Source of the DNA: Acidovorax sp. RAC01
GTDB taxonomy: Bacteria; Pseudomonadota; Gammaproteobacteria; Burkholderiales; Burkholderiaceae_C
Direction: 5' to 3'
Length of the DNA stretch: 64,000 bases
Assembly: GCF_001714725.1 (NCBI RefSeq)
Contig: NZ_CP016447.1
Location: 2,743,001-2,807,000, forward strand
In this document: positions 42,111-52,426 of the stretch, piece after piece
Layout: each line of letters starts with the position of its first letter
Position numbering within the stretch: position 1 is the first letter of the stretch
Notes under the pieces: model-generated
Databases searched by the model: none
The model's input: the letters and a program-made list of their open reading frames with translations, nothing else
What the model was told of the DNA's origin: nothing
Made by a program: the position numbers and the translations under genes

Positions 42111-43268
42111 TTACTGCCGCGGCGTTGGCGCCGCCACCGCCTCAAGCAGCAGCCGCATCCCGACCAAGGTGTAGCGCGTTTGCGGGCTGTTCCAGTTGCG
42201 GTAGCCGCAGCGGGCATAGAAGGCCCATGTGTGCCACGAGCCGCCGCGGCGCACCCGCACCGAGCCATCGGCGGGGCCCGGGGGGTCTGCTTCGGGCGAT
42301 TCGGCGTAGTAGGTGTCGCCATGCCAGTCCGACACCCATTCCCAGGCATTGCCCAGCATGTCGTGCAGGCCAAAGGCGTTGGCCGGGTAGCGGCCCACCG
42401 GGGCAGTGAATGCGTAGCCGTCGCTGGCTGCCAGGGCATGCTGCTGCCAGCGCGGCCACAGCGGTGCGGCTTCGCGGTCGAACGTGTTGCCGTGCCGGGT
42501 CAGCGCCTGGGGGTCGTCGCCATGGGGGTAGCGGGTGCGGGTTCCGGCGCGGCAGGCGTACTCCCACTCCGCTTCGGTGGGCAGGCGGTAGCGACGGCCT
42601 TCGGTGCGGCTCAGCCACTCCGCCAGGGCCTGCGCGTCGTTCCAGGTCACGTTGACCACCGGGTGGTCATCGGCCTGTGCAAAGCCCGGGTTGGCCCACG
42701 AGTAGCGCGGGTCGCGGCCCTCGAACGCATCGCCGCGCGCCGAGGCGGCCGGGTCGTACTGCGCGTTGTAGCCATAGCCGCCCGTGCCGTCGGCCACCGA
42801 TTCGGGCTGGTAGCCCGAGGCCGCCAGAAACCGGCGGAACTGCCCCACCGTGACCTCGTGCTGGCCCAGGTAGAAGGGGCGGCTGATCTGCACCATGTGC
42901 GCAGGGCCTTCGTCGGTCAGCTCGGTAAAGCGCTGGCTCTCGAGCAGAGGAAAGGCCTGCGCCAGCACTTGCGGGCTTTCGGGGCCACCCATGGTGAAGC
43001 TGCCTGCGGGCACCCACACAAATTGCATACCCAGAGAATTGGTCCAGGTGGATCCGTGTGGGACTGCCGCATTCGGTGCGGCCGATGCAACCGGTGAAAC
43101 TGGCACGCCGCCCTGCACAGGATGCTCTGTTGCGGGCTGCGCTTGCTGTGCCGGCGCGACGGCAGGGCAGATGGTCAGTGCCAGCGCCACCGGAAGGCCT
43201 GTTTGCAGGCAGGCAGCGCGCACAGAGCCAAACGCCAGGCGGCTGTGCGGCGGGCGGCGGGGCTTCAT
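42111..43268 (-). CDS. SUMF1/formylglycine-generating-enzyme-like secreted protein
   Basis: Start taken at the ATG at 43268, which overlaps the previous stop as TGATG (385 aa). Signal-like N-terminus, then the SUMF1 fold: GMQFVWVPAGSFTMGGPESP, GQHEVTVGQFRRFLAASGYQ, HPVVNVTWNDAQALAEWLSR, RLPTEAEWEYACRAGT, LHDMLGNAWEWVSDW and VRRGGSWHTWAFYARCGYR. At the positions of the two catalytic cysteines of true formylglycine-generating enzymes, after GGSW, there are Thr and Ala, so sulfatase activation is unlikely. Members of this subfamily often bind proteins or polysaccharides. Confidence 0.85.
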   Translation of the reverse strand: MKPRRPPHSRLAFGSVRAACLQTGLPVALALTICPAVAPAQQAQPATEHPVQGGVPVSPVASAAPNAAVPHGSTWTNSLGMQFVWVPAGSFTMGGPESPQVLAQAFPLLESQRFTELTDEGPAHMVQISRPFYLGQHEVTVGQFRRFLAASGYQPESVADGTGGYGYNAQYDPAASARGDAFEGRDPRYSWANPGFAQADDHPVVNVTWNDAQALAEWLSRTEGRRYRLPTEAEWEYACRAGTRTRYPHGDDPQALTRHGNTFDREAAPLWPRWQQHALAASDGYAFTAPVGRYPANAFGLHDMLGNAWEWVSDWHGDTYYAESPEADPPGPADGSVRVRRGGSWHTWAFYARCGYRNWNSPQTRYTLVGMRLLLEAVAAPTPRQ

Positions 43269-43537
43269 CACGGCCGGCGGTCTGGCGCTTCGCTCACGCA
43301 TTCGAAGACCAGGCGGGAACCGTCGTCGCGCAGCAGCTTGGGAAACAGCGCCAGCGGCTGACATTCGCGGGTGGCCGCCGCATACGCAGGGGCCGTGTCC
43401 CGGCCATACACAGGCACACTGAACGTGCGGTCACGCCCGGAAGCCATGGGCCCCGACGGGTAGTGCCCGCCCGAGGCGTTGCAGCCCGCCAGCACGGCAG
43501 ACAGGCATAGCAGGGTAGACAGGGTCAGCAGTTTCAT
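43268..43537 (-). CDS. Small lipoprotein
   Basis: 89 aa from the ATG at 43537 (MKLLTLSTLLCLSAVLAGCN), with a lipobox LAGC and Asn at +2. The mature part is short, with a Gly/Ser-rich start and two cysteines (ECQPLALF, FECVSEA) that could form a disulfide. Coupled to the SUMF1-like gene by overlapping stop and start, so both may act together in the envelope. The ribosome binding site is GGAGGCGCC. Confidence 0.75.
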   Translation of the reverse strand: MKLLTLSTLLCLSAVLAGCNASGGHYPSGPMASGRDRTFSVPVYGRDTAPAYAAATRECQPLALFPKLLRDDGSRLVFECVSEAPDRRP

Positions 43538-43633
43538 GGGCGCCTCCGGTAGAAGGTGGCCAGTGTACGCACAGGCTGGGGCACCAAGGCGCAGGGCCGA
43601 CGATCGCCTGCAAGCGTGGCAGCGCTGGTGCAA

Positions 43634-43789
43634 AGGCCTGTGATGGCGCTGCGATGGCGGGCCCAGCCGGCCAAATCGGACGGCGTTGGGCGCGCAGGCG
43701 GCCCTCTGCGGGCGAATTTTTAAGTGTTTTAGCCCGCTAGGGCATGACCCATAAAAGTTTAATGCTACAAAAAATATAGCAAACCAAGA
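43634..43789. other. Intergenic stretch downstream of trpS
   Basis: Contains GCTACAAAAAATATAGC (43762-43778), an AT-rich hairpin, and a second short inverted repeat around GCCCGCTAGGGC. They may act as a terminator for trpS on the minus strand and resemble the AT-rich arms of the intergenic repeats described later. No gene. Confidence 0.4.
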
Positions 43790-45097
43790 TCAGGCGGCAG
43801 ATGCCGCGTCCGCCAGGGCTTGCAGCGCGGCCAGCACCTCGGCCTGCTCCACGCCGTCCACCGGGGCCAGACGCGCAGCCAGCGCCTGAAGTGCGCCAGC
43901 GGCATCCTTTTGCAGCTGGCCGATGGCCTGGCCGGCGTCCTTGGGGGCATCAAAACCGGTGCTTTGCAGCAGCAGCCGTCCGTCGGCCGCCACCAGCTTG
44001 AAATGGAACTTGCCGTCGGCCTCGCGGTACTGCTTGAACGACGGAAGCGCCGCCTTGACCGCCTTCGCAGGCTTGGCTGCTGCACTGGACTGCACCAGGC
44101 TGCGCAGGCCCACGGCGCTGCGCAGCTCGCGGATGAACGGCGTGGCCAGCGTGCGGGCGCGTTCGGCACCGGCCAGCAGGATCTGTTCGATGCGGGCCGG
44201 GTTGTGGATCAGTTCTTCGTACTGCGCGCGCATGGGGGCGATCACCTGGTCCACGCGTTCGAGCAGCAGCTCCTTGGCGTCGCTCCAGGCAATGCCGTCG
44301 GCATATGCCTGGCGCAGGGTCGCGGTCTCGTCGGGCGTGGCAAAGGCCTGGTAGATCTGGAACAGCGCCGAGCCCTCGACCTCCTTGGGCTCGCCGGGAG
44401 CGCGGGAGTCGGTCAGGATGCCGCCGATCAGCTTTTTCAGCTGCGCGCGCGAGCTGAACAGCGGGATCGTGTTGTCGTAGCTCTTGCTCATCTTGCGGCC
44501 ATCAAGCCCCGGCAGCGTGGCCACGTGGTCGTCAATGGCGGCCTCGGGCAGCACAAAGTGGTCGCCATACAGATGGTTGAAGCTGGCGGCCATGTCGCGC
44601 GCCATCTCGATGTGCTGGATCTGGTCGCGGCCCACGGGCACCTTGTGCGCCTTGAACATCAGAATGTCTGCGCCCATGAGCACCGGGTACATGAACAGGC
44701 CCGCCGTCACGCCGTCATCGTGCTCGCGGCCGGCGGCGGTGTTCTTGTCCACGCTGGCCTTGTAGGCGTGGGCGCGGTTGAGTACGCCCTTGCCGGTCAC
44801 GCAGGTGAGCAGCCAGGTCAGCTCCGGGATCTCAGGGATGTCAGACTGGCGGTAGAACGTGACCTTGTCGGGGTCCAGCCCGGCGGCCAGCCAGCTGGCA
44901 GCGATCTCCAGCGTGGAGCGCTGGATGCGCACCGGGTCTTCGCACTTGATGAGCGCGTGGTAGTCGGCCAGGAAGTAAAAGCTCTGCACCCCGGGCCGCA
45001 GGCTGGCCGCCACCGACGGGCGGATGGAGCCGACGAAGTTGCCCAGGTGGGGCGTGCCGGTGGTGGTGATGCCGGTGAGAAAGCGCGTGGTACTCAT
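43790..45097 (-). CDS. trpS: Tryptophanyl-tRNA synthetase with C-terminal extension
   Basis: 435 aa. Class I synthetase: HIGH-type motif TTTGTPHLGN at residues 11-20, KMSKS in GRKMSKSYDN, and RAHAYKASVDKN-type elements. It charges tRNA-Trp. Beyond the ~335-residue core it carries an Ala-rich linker and a small C-terminal domain (FKQYREADGKFHFKLVAADG, RLLLQSTGFDAPKDAG) resembling the DUF1508/YegP fold. As far as I recall, such an extension is usual in betaproteobacterial TrpS. Single gene, with the M50 protease gene upstream. Confidence 0.95.
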   Translation of the reverse strand: MSTTRFLTGITTTGTPHLGNFVGSIRPSVAASLRPGVQSFYFLADYHALIKCEDPVRIQRSTLEIAASWLAAGLDPDKVTFYRQSDIPEIPELTWLLTCVTGKGVLNRAHAYKASVDKNTAAGREHDDGVTAGLFMYPVLMGADILMFKAHKVPVGRDQIQHIEMARDMAASFNHLYGDHFVLPEAAIDDHVATLPGLDGRKMSKSYDNTIPLFSSRAQLKKLIGGILTDSRAPGEPKEVEGSALFQIYQAFATPDETATLRQAYADGIAWSDAKELLLERVDQVIAPMRAQYEELIHNPARIEQILLAGAERARTLATPFIRELRSAVGLRSLVQSSAAAKPAKAVKAALPSFKQYREADGKFHFKLVAADGRLLLQSTGFDAPKDAGQAIGQLQKDAAGALQALAARLAPVDGVEQAEVLAALQALADAASAA

Positions 45098-45175
45098 GGG
45101 AACAGATGCGGTCGGTCAGCAGGAAAAACGATGAGGCGAGTGCAGCGGGCGGCGGCACAGGTGCCGCAGCGCCCG

Positions 45176-45844
45176 TCAGCGAAGCAGGGCAGTCAGGGGC
45201 GTGAGCAGCACATTGATGACGCCGTAACCCAGGCTCATCAGCGGGCGCAGCCACAGCGCGCCCACCACCCCGGCAATCACCAGCCCCATCACGATGAAAA
45301 AGCCCCAGGGCTCGATGCGCGACACCATGTGCGCCTGCTTCCAGGGCAGCAGCCCCACCAGAATGCGGCCGCCATCCAGCGGCGGCAGTGGAAACAGGTT
45401 GAAGGCCCACATCACCAGGTTGACCAGCACCCCGGCGCGCGCCATCTCGATGAAAAAGCGCTCGTCTACGCCAAAGCCCACCAGCGATACCAGCACCACC
45501 GCCCACGCAATGGCCTGGATGAAGTTGGACGCAGGCCCCGCCAGCGCCACCCACACCATGTGCCGCTTGGGGTTGCGCAGGTTGCCGAAGTTGACGGGCA
45601 CCGGCTTGGCATAGCCGAACAGGAAGGCCCCCGACGTGGCGAAGTACAGCACGATGGGCATCAGGATGGTACCGATGGGGTCGATGTGCTTGATGGGGTT
45701 GAGCGTGATGCGGCCCAGCATGTACGCCGTGTTGTCGCCAAAGTGGCGCGCGGCGTAGCCATGGGCTGCCTCGTGCACGGTAATGGCGAACAGCACGGGC
45801 AGTGCGTAGATGAGAACGGTCTGGATGAGGTTGGAGGTGTCCAC
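45176..45844 (-). CDS. Site-2 protease-family (M50) membrane metalloprotease
   Basis: 222 aa, with about six hydrophobic segments. Zinc motif HEAAH (residues 25-29) in [18 protein letters not shown] and the second metal-site motif FPLPPLDGG. Lacks PDZ or CBS domains, so it belongs to the short M50B group. These proteins cleave within the membrane; the substrate is unknown. It is encoded just ahead of trpS, with a 78-bp gap, and may share its transcript. Confidence 0.9.
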   Translation of the reverse strand: MDTSNLIQTVLIYALPVLFAITVHEAAHGYAARHFGDNTAYMLGRITLNPIKHIDPIGTILMPIVLYFATSGAFLFGYAKPVPVNFGNLRNPKRHMVWVALAGPASNFIQAIAWAVVLVSLVGFGVDERFFIEMARAGVLVNLVMWAFNLFPLPPLDGGRILVGLLPWKQAHMVSRIEPWGFFIVMGLVIAGVVGALWLRPLMSLGYGVINVLLTPLTALLR

Positions 45845-46134
45845 CCGTGGATTGTCTCAGACGCCCGGCGCTGCGAGCGCGCCCGCAGCCGGTACCTGCG
45901 CTGCAGGCTGTGGGCAGGCCGCGCGAAAACCACGGGCTGGCAGCGGTGTGGGTTTTACGTATGGCCACCGGTGCCTGTCGCGCCCATGATCGCCGGGGCG
46001 CCCTGCGGCCGCTACAGTGTGACAGCCGCCGCAGTGCCGAGTGCCTTGCCTGCCCGGCCTTGCCCGCCTGCGCAGCGCCGCACCCAGCCGCAGCCCGCTT
46101 TGGTCTGCCGGCACACATATTTCTGGAGAACCCG

Positions 46135-47301
46135 GTGTTGAACCATCTGAAAATCGGAACGCGGCTGGTGCTGGCGTTTGGCAGCCTGGCGCTGCTGGTG
46201 GCCCTGATGACGGGCGCAGCGCTGTCCGGCATCGGCGATGCAGAGCGCGCGCTGGCACAGCCAGGCGCTTCAGGCACCGCTGCCGCGGCGCCGCTGGCGG
46301 TGGTGGCCCGGTTGCAGGGCGTCCGGATGTGGGTCATCGGCACGGGCTGCGCCGCCTTTGCGCTGGCGTTGTTCGCCGTGGTCAGCCTGCGCAGCAGCAT
46401 CGTCGCGCCGCTCAACCAGGCCCTGCTGATTGCCGAAACCGTGGCCTCGGGCGATCTGAGCCAGGAGTTCGAATCGGACCTCAAGGGTGACTTCGGTCGA
46501 CTTCTCACGGCGCTGGGCACCATGGAAGACACGCTGACCGACCTGGTCGCGCGCATCAAGCAAAGTACCGATGCCATCAGTGCATCGGCCGTGGACATTG
46601 ACCACGGCAATACCGATCTGTCGCGCCGCGCCGAAGACCAGGTGGCATCGCTCACCGAAACCGCCACCAGCATGGGCCAACTCACCGCCACGGTGCGCGA
46701 GAACGCCGAGCGCGCCAGCTCGGCCAGCGGCCTGGCTGTCAAGGCATCGGCCATTGCGGAGCAGGGCGGTGTGGCGGTGGGCGAGGTCGTACAGACCATG
46801 CAGGCCATCAGCAGCAGCTCGCGCAAGATCGTGGACATCATCCAGGTGATCGAAGGCATCGCCTTCCAGACCAACATCCTCGCGCTGAACGCCGCTGTGG
46901 AAGCCGCCCGTGCTGGTGAGCAGGGCCGCGGCTTTGCCGTGGTGGCCAGCGAAGTGCGCAGCCTTGCACAGCGCAGCGCCGTGGCCGCGCGCGAAATCAA
47001 GGCGCTGATCAGCGCGTCGGTCGAGCAGGTGGAAAGCGGCGCGGGCCAGGTCGGTCAGGCCGGTCGCACCATGCAGGAAATCGTGAGCGCCGTGGGTCAG
47101 GTCAGCGGCCTGCTGGGCGAAATCTCCAGCGCACTGCGCGAGCAGAGCAGCGCCATCGGCCATGTGAACGACGCCGTTTCGCACATGGACGGCACCACGC
47201 AGGAAACAGCGGCGCTGGTGCAGCATGCCGTGGGCACTGCCACGGCCCTGACCGAACAGGCGCGGGAGCTGCAGCAGGCCGTGGGTGCTTTCAGGCTGTA
47301 G
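46135..47301 (+). CDS. Methyl-accepting chemotaxis protein with minimal periplasmic part
   Basis: Start at GTG 46135 (alternative TTG 46138), 6 bp behind GGAG; 388 aa. Two transmembrane helices ([20 protein letters not shown] and [19 protein letters not shown]) separated by only about 40 residues rich in Ala and Gly, a HAMP domain ([20 protein letters not shown]), and the signalling domain with the hairpin tip [21 protein letters not shown]. The usual ligand-binding four-helix bundle is absent, so it may sense through the membrane, HAMP or a partner. No CheB/CheR-binding pentapeptide at the C-terminus. Confidence 0.92.
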   Translation: MLNHLKIGTRLVLAFGSLALLVALMTGAALSGIGDAERALAQPGASGTAAAAPLAVVARLQGVRMWVIGTGCAAFALALFAVVSLRSSIVAPLNQALLIAETVASGDLSQEFESDLKGDFGRLLTALGTMEDTLTDLVARIKQSTDAISASAVDIDHGNTDLSRRAEDQVASLTETATSMGQLTATVRENAERASSASGLAVKASAIAEQGGVAVGEVVQTMQAISSSSRKIVDIIQVIEGIAFQTNILALNAAVEAARAGEQGRGFAVVASEVRSLAQRSAVAAREIKALISASVEQVESGAGQVGQAGRTMQEIVSAVGQVSGLLGEISSALREQSSAIGHVNDAVSHMDGTTQETAALVQHAVGTATALTEQARELQQAVGAFRL

Positions 47302-47532
47302 CGCGGGCATCATCGTTGGCTTTTTTGGAGGGCGGCTCAAGGCGCTTTGGCGGTTGGCCTTTGAGCCGGTGGATGCCCGTTCCCAGGAGGGCTGGCAAAG
47401 CGCATGCGCTCACCCGCTGCAAAGCTGCACGGATACGTGGACAAGGAAGGCTCTGGCGTACTGCCTCTGTCGCATGCCGCGTCCATCGGGCCGGCTGGGG
47501 CGGCAAAGGCAGTGGAATGGGACAATCGGGGG

Positions 47533-48807
47533 ATGCATCCCAAAGTTCTTCTCGATGCCTGCGCCGAACTGGTCAGGCTCACCCTCACGTTTGAACACCC
47601 CGCCGACGCGGTGGTGTCACGATTCTTTCGCGACAACCGGGGCCTGGGGCCCCGCGAGCGCGCCACGCTGGCCGAGACGGTCTACACCGTGCTGCGCAAG
47701 AAGCTGCTGTTTGACCACATGGCGCCCTCGGGCTCCGGCCCCAAGGAGCGCCGCCTGGCGATCCTTGGTTTCCATGGCCCGCGCGATTTCCTCAAGAGCG
47801 CCCTGACCGACCAGGAAAAGAACTGGCTGGACCAGTGCGACGCCGTCACGGTGGATGACCTGATGGAGCGCCACCGGCACAACCTGCCCGAGTGGCTGGT
47901 CAAGCCCCTGAAAGACCAGCTGGGCGACGACTTCTGGCCGCTGGTGGAAAGCCTGGCCCACAGCGCGCCGCTGGACCTGCGCGTCAATGCGCTCAAGGAC
48001 AAGCGGGCCGACGTGCAGAAAGAGCTGACCAAGGCCGGCATCAAGTCTGCCGCCACGCCGTATTCGCCCTGGGGCCTGCGCATTGATGACAAGCCTGCGC
48101 TGACCAAGCTCGATGCGTTCACACGCGGCGCCATCGAGGTGCAGGACGAAGGCTCGCAGCTGCTGGCGCTCATGCTCGACGCCAAACGCGGCGAGATGGT
48201 GGTGGACTTTTGCGCGGGCGCGGGTGGCAAGACGCTGGCCATTGGCGCCAGCATGCGCAGCACCGGGCGGCTGTATGCCTTTGATGTGTCGGCCCACCGG
48301 CTCGATGCCCTGAAGCCCCGCCTGGCACGCAGCGGTTTGTCAAACGTGCACCCCGCCGCCATTGCCCATGAGCGCGACGACCGCGTCAAGCGCCTGGCCG
48401 GCAAGATCGACCGCGTGCTGGTGGATGCGCCTTGCTCGGGGCTGGGTACGCTCAGGCGCAATCCCGACCTCAAGTGGCGCCAATCCGCGAAGACGGTGGA
48501 GGAGCTGGTGGCCAAGCAAACGGCCATCCTGGCCAGCGCAGCCCGCCTGCTCAAGCCCGGTGGTCGGCTGGTGTATGCCACCTGCAGCATCCTGCCGCAG
48601 GAAAACGAAGCCATTGCCGAGGCGTTTGGCGCCAGTCACCCGGATTTTGAGCTGCTGGACGCCGGTGCGCTGCTGGAGCAGCTCAAGGTGAACGGTGCCC
48701 AGGGGCTTTGCGCTGGCGGAGAGTCGGGCAGTGCCTACCTGCGCCTTTGGCCGCACCGGCACCAGACGGATGGCTTCTTTGCCGCTGCCTGGGTCCGAAA
48801 GGGCTGA
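47533..48807 (+). CDS. RsmB/NOP-type RNA m5C methyltransferase
   Basis: Start at ATG 47533 (424 aa); the frame is open to 47404. An all-helical NusB-like N-terminal part (VVSRFFRDNRGLGPRERATL), then a Rossmann SAM-binding domain: VDFCAGAGGKTLAIGASM, LYAFDVSAHRLDAL, catalytic DAPCSGLGTLRRNPDLKW and TCSILPQENEAI, in which two cysteines (PCS and TCS) serve catalysis and product release. It methylates cytosine C5 in rRNA. The exact site (such as C967 of 16S) is by family analogy. Confidence 0.9.
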   Translation: MHPKVLLDACAELVRLTLTFEHPADAVVSRFFRDNRGLGPRERATLAETVYTVLRKKLLFDHMAPSGSGPKERRLAILGFHGPRDFLKSALTDQEKNWLDQCDAVTVDDLMERHRHNLPEWLVKPLKDQLGDDFWPLVESLAHSAPLDLRVNALKDKRADVQKELTKAGIKSAATPYSPWGLRIDDKPALTKLDAFTRGAIEVQDEGSQLLALMLDAKRGEMVVDFCAGAGGKTLAIGASMRSTGRLYAFDVSAHRLDALKPRLARSGLSNVHPAAIAHERDDRVKRLAGKIDRVLVDAPCSGLGTLRRNPDLKWRQSAKTVEELVAKQTAILASAARLLKPGGRLVYATCSILPQENEAIAEAFGASHPDFELLDAGALLEQLKVNGAQGLCAGGESGSAYLRLWPHRHQTDGFFAAAWVRKG

Positions 48808-48997
48808 CACCGGACGCGTGTCCGGGGCGTACCCGGCGCCTGGCCGGTCGGCCCCAAAGTTTCGGGAGGGCACTCCAAAGCCGCTAAACCAGCGTAAAGC
48901 TGGGGATACGGCTGAACTGTGGATGGGGTCCGCCCTCTAAAATTGACCAACTGCTCCCCTGGTGAGCCGTTGGTTTTTGTCCTGAAGGTTTTTGAAT

Positions 48998-50212
48998 ATG
49001 CTGTTACCCGACTGGGTTGTCCTCGACGCTGCGATTGACTGGCTGGGCCACGGCCTGTGGAATCTGGCCTGGTGGCAGATCGTCCTCTACACGCTGGCTA
49101 CCACTCACATCACGATCGCGGCGGTCACGATCTTCCTGCACCGTGCGCAGGCCCACCGCGCCCTGGATCTGCACGCCATCCCGTCGCACTTCTTCCGCTT
49201 CTGGCTCTGGATTGGCACCGGCATGGTCACCAAGGAATGGGTGGCCATCCACCGCAAGCACCACGCCAAGTGCGAAACCGTGGACGATCCGCACAGCCCG
49301 CAAACCCGCGGGCTGGATACCGTGATGTGGCGCGGCGCCGAGCTGTACCGCGCCGAATCCAAAAACGCCGAGACGATCAAGAAGTTCGGCCACGGTACGC
49401 CCGATGACTGGATGGAGCGCAATGTGTACACGCGCTTTGGCTGGCAGGGCGTGGGCCTGATGCTAATCGTCAACCTGGCGCTGTTCGGCGCGCTGGGCGC
49501 AGCGGTGTGGGCCGTGCAGATGCTTTGGATACCCTTCTGGGCCGCAGGCGTGGTCAATGGCGTGGGCCATTACTGGGGCTACCGCAACTTCGAGGCGCAG
49601 GACGCCAGCACCAACCTGTCGCCCTGGGGCATCATCATTGGTGGGGAAGAACTGCACAACAACCACCATACGTACCCCACGGCTGCCAAGTTCTCGGTGA
49701 AGCCGTACGAGTTCGATATTGGCTGGGTCTACATCAGCCTGATGCGCAAGGTGGGCTGGGCCACGGTCAAAAAGGTGCCGCCCAAGCTGCAGCGCGGCGA
49801 CATCAAGCCCGTGGCTGACGAAAAGACGCTGGAGGCCCTGATTGCCAATCGTTACGAGGTCATGGCTGGTTATGCCCGCGGTGTGCGCCAGGCGTGCCAG
49901 GATGAAATCGCGGCCCTGAAGGCGCGCCAGGCCGATGTGTCGGTGCTCCAGGCGGCCAAGCGCTGGCTGCACCGTGATACCGAAAAGGTGCCCGCCGTGG
50001 CGTTGCCCCAGCTGGCGCAGGCCCGTGCTGCCTTCCCCACGCTGGACAAGATGGTGACCATGCGCGAAGAGCTGCGCCAGCTGTGGCTGAACACATCGCA
50101 GTCGCGTGAGCAGCTCACGGCGGACCTGCAGGCCTGGTGCCGCCGGGCCGAGGAAAGCGGTATCGCTGCGCTGCGTGATTTCTCGATCGGCCTGCGGGCT
50201 GCGAAGGTCTGA
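48998..50212 (+). CDS. Membrane fatty acid desaturase (delta-9 type)
   Basis: The ATG at 48998 lies after GAAGG (404 aa). Three histidine clusters of the acyl desaturases: HRAQAHR, HRKHHAK (followed by CETVDDPHSP) and NNHHTYP in GGEELHNNHHTYPTAAKF, plus hydrophobic segments around them. It introduces a cis double bond in acyl chains at the inner membrane for fluidity control. The C-terminal ~110 residues after the third box are a helical extension common in proteobacterial members. Confidence 0.92.
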   Translation: MLLPDWVVLDAAIDWLGHGLWNLAWWQIVLYTLATTHITIAAVTIFLHRAQAHRALDLHAIPSHFFRFWLWIGTGMVTKEWVAIHRKHHAKCETVDDPHSPQTRGLDTVMWRGAELYRAESKNAETIKKFGHGTPDDWMERNVYTRFGWQGVGLMLIVNLALFGALGAAVWAVQMLWIPFWAAGVVNGVGHYWGYRNFEAQDASTNLSPWGIIIGGEELHNNHHTYPTAAKFSVKPYEFDIGWVYISLMRKVGWATVKKVPPKLQRGDIKPVADEKTLEALIANRYEVMAGYARGVRQACQDEIAALKARQADVSVLQAAKRWLHRDTEKVPAVALPQLAQARAAFPTLDKMVTMREELRQLWLNTSQSREQLTADLQAWCRRAEESGIAALRDFSIGLRAAKV

Positions 50213-50244
50213 CGGCCACTTGCCGCCGGCTCGCTTCCGTATCA

Positions 50245-50280
50245 AACCGCCGCCGGGCGAAAGCCGGCGGCGGTTTTTTT
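50245..50280 (+). terminator. Rho-independent terminator of the desaturase gene
   Basis: AACCGCCGCCGG and CCGGCGGCGGTT form a 12-bp GC stem with a 7-nt loop, followed by a run of T residues, 33 bp after the stop codon. Confidence 0.95.
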
Positions 50281-50504
50281 GTTCCTGGGTCAGCTTGGCG
50301 TCGTCGCTCGCTGATCTGTCCAGCCATTTCCGGCACGGCCTGGCGTGCTTGCCGGCAGGAAGGCACTGATCGAAAGGATGGATGGCTTGGCGTTCGGCGC
50401 GGCTGGCCTTTGGCGCAGTGCAGGGCCCCCGATCCCTCGTCAGGCACACGTTGCGAATCCGGGGAAGCCCGGCGGGCCCTCCATTCCGTCCACAGACCGG
50501 CCAT
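50281..50504. other. Intergenic region between converging genes
   Basis: About 220 bp between the desaturase terminator and the rpmG terminator. No gene or repeat recognised. Confidence 0.6.
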
Positions 50505-50542
50505 GAAAAAAGCCGCCGGGCATTGCTGCCGGGCGGCTTTTG
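50505..50542 (-). terminator. Terminator of the rpmB-rpmG operon
   Basis: AAAAAAGCCGCC...GGGCGGCTTTT: the stem AAAAGCCGCCCGGCA / TGCCCGGCGGCTTTT (one mismatch) is followed on the minus strand by TTTTTT. It ends 18 bp past the rpmG stop codon. Confidence 0.92.
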
Positions 50543-50560
50543 CAGGAGAGCGAGGCTGAA

Positions 50561-50731
50561 TTACTTCAGCTTCATTTCCTTGTATTCCACATGCTTGCGA
50601 GCCTTGGGATCAAATTTCATGATCAGCATCTTTTCGGGCATGGTCTTCTTGTTCTTCGTCGTCGTGTAGAAGTGGCCGGTACCCGCAGTGGATTCCAGCT
50701 TGATCTTGTCGCGTCCGCCTTTGCTTGCCAT
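50561..50731 (-). CDS. rpmG: 50S ribosomal protein L33
   Basis: 56 aa ([20 protein letters not shown]... EYKEMKLK), standard length. It lacks the zinc-binding cysteine pairs of C+ paralogues and is thus the C- type usual in Proteobacteria. ATG at 50731 behind AAGGAG. It follows rpmB with an 11-bp gap, the conserved pair. Confidence 0.97.
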   Translation of the reverse strand: MASKGGRDKIKLESTAGTGHFYTTTKNKKTMPEKMLIMKFDPKARKHVEYKEMKLK

Positions 50732-50742
50732 GGTGCTTCTCC

Positions 50743-50976
50743 TTAAGCCTGACCACGTGCGCGCAGGTCTGCGAGCACCGAGTCGATACCGTTCTTGTCG
50801 ATCAAACGCAGGGCAGCGCTCGAAACGCGCAGGCGAACCCAGCGGTTTTCGGTCTCGACCCAGAAACGGCGGTATTGCAGGTTCGGCAGGAACCGGCGCT
50901 TGGTTTTGTTGTTGGCGTGGGAAACGTTGTTCCCGACCATGGGCTTCTTGCCCGTTACGTCGCAGACGCGTGCCAT
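50743..50976 (-). CDS. rpmB: 50S ribosomal protein L28
   Basis: 77 aa starting [20 protein letters not shown] and ending [10 protein letters not shown], the normal length. The N-terminal block [20 protein letters not shown] is diagnostic. The ATG at 50976 follows AGTGTCCTC with weak RBS character; a longer upstream frame has no support. Confidence 0.97.
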   Translation of the reverse strand: MARVCDVTGKKPMVGNNVSHANNKTKRRFLPNLQYRRFWVETENRWVRLRVSSAALRLIDKNGIDSVLADLRARGQA

Positions 50977-51236
50977 GAGGACACTCCGATAACTTATTAA
51001 CGGCCATTTGCGGGCGCCCTGGCGTGATACACAGGGCTCGCTAGCGACCTCACCTCGCCAGAAAGGGTGGCGGTAACCCGATTGCTGATCCAGAAAACAC
51101 CCGCCGCAGACGGGCATAACTCAGCAAAGCCGCGGATTATAGCCTGTGGCACGTTGGCATGTCCAGACAACGCCGCGGCGCAGGCGGCGGTGGCATAGGG
51201 CGTTCCAGCGTTGCCCTGTGTCCCCGCCGCTGAACC

Positions 51237-52319
<1,083 letters not shown>

Positions 52320-52426
52320 TCAATGACCTTGTGATGGCGCGCTGCCCCCACCGCGGGCTCGGTGGACCACGCCAGCGCGTTACATCTGCCCCCGGATTGC
52401 TTGCGGTAAGCTCGCTTTGCACGCTT

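Noticed and set aside
42111..43268. Sulfatase-activating formylglycine-generating enzyme
   Set aside because: The two catalytic cysteine positions after GGSW are Thr and Ala, and no sulfatase gene is nearby.
43820..46141. 773-codon plus-strand frame across trpS and the M50 protease gene
   Set aside because: Spans two well-supported minus-strand genes and has no recognisable domain; opposite-strand artefact.
44841..47000. 719-codon minus-strand frame over the chemoreceptor and M50 gene
   Set aside because: Shadow of the chemoreceptor on one side and an alternative frame of the protease and trpS on the other.
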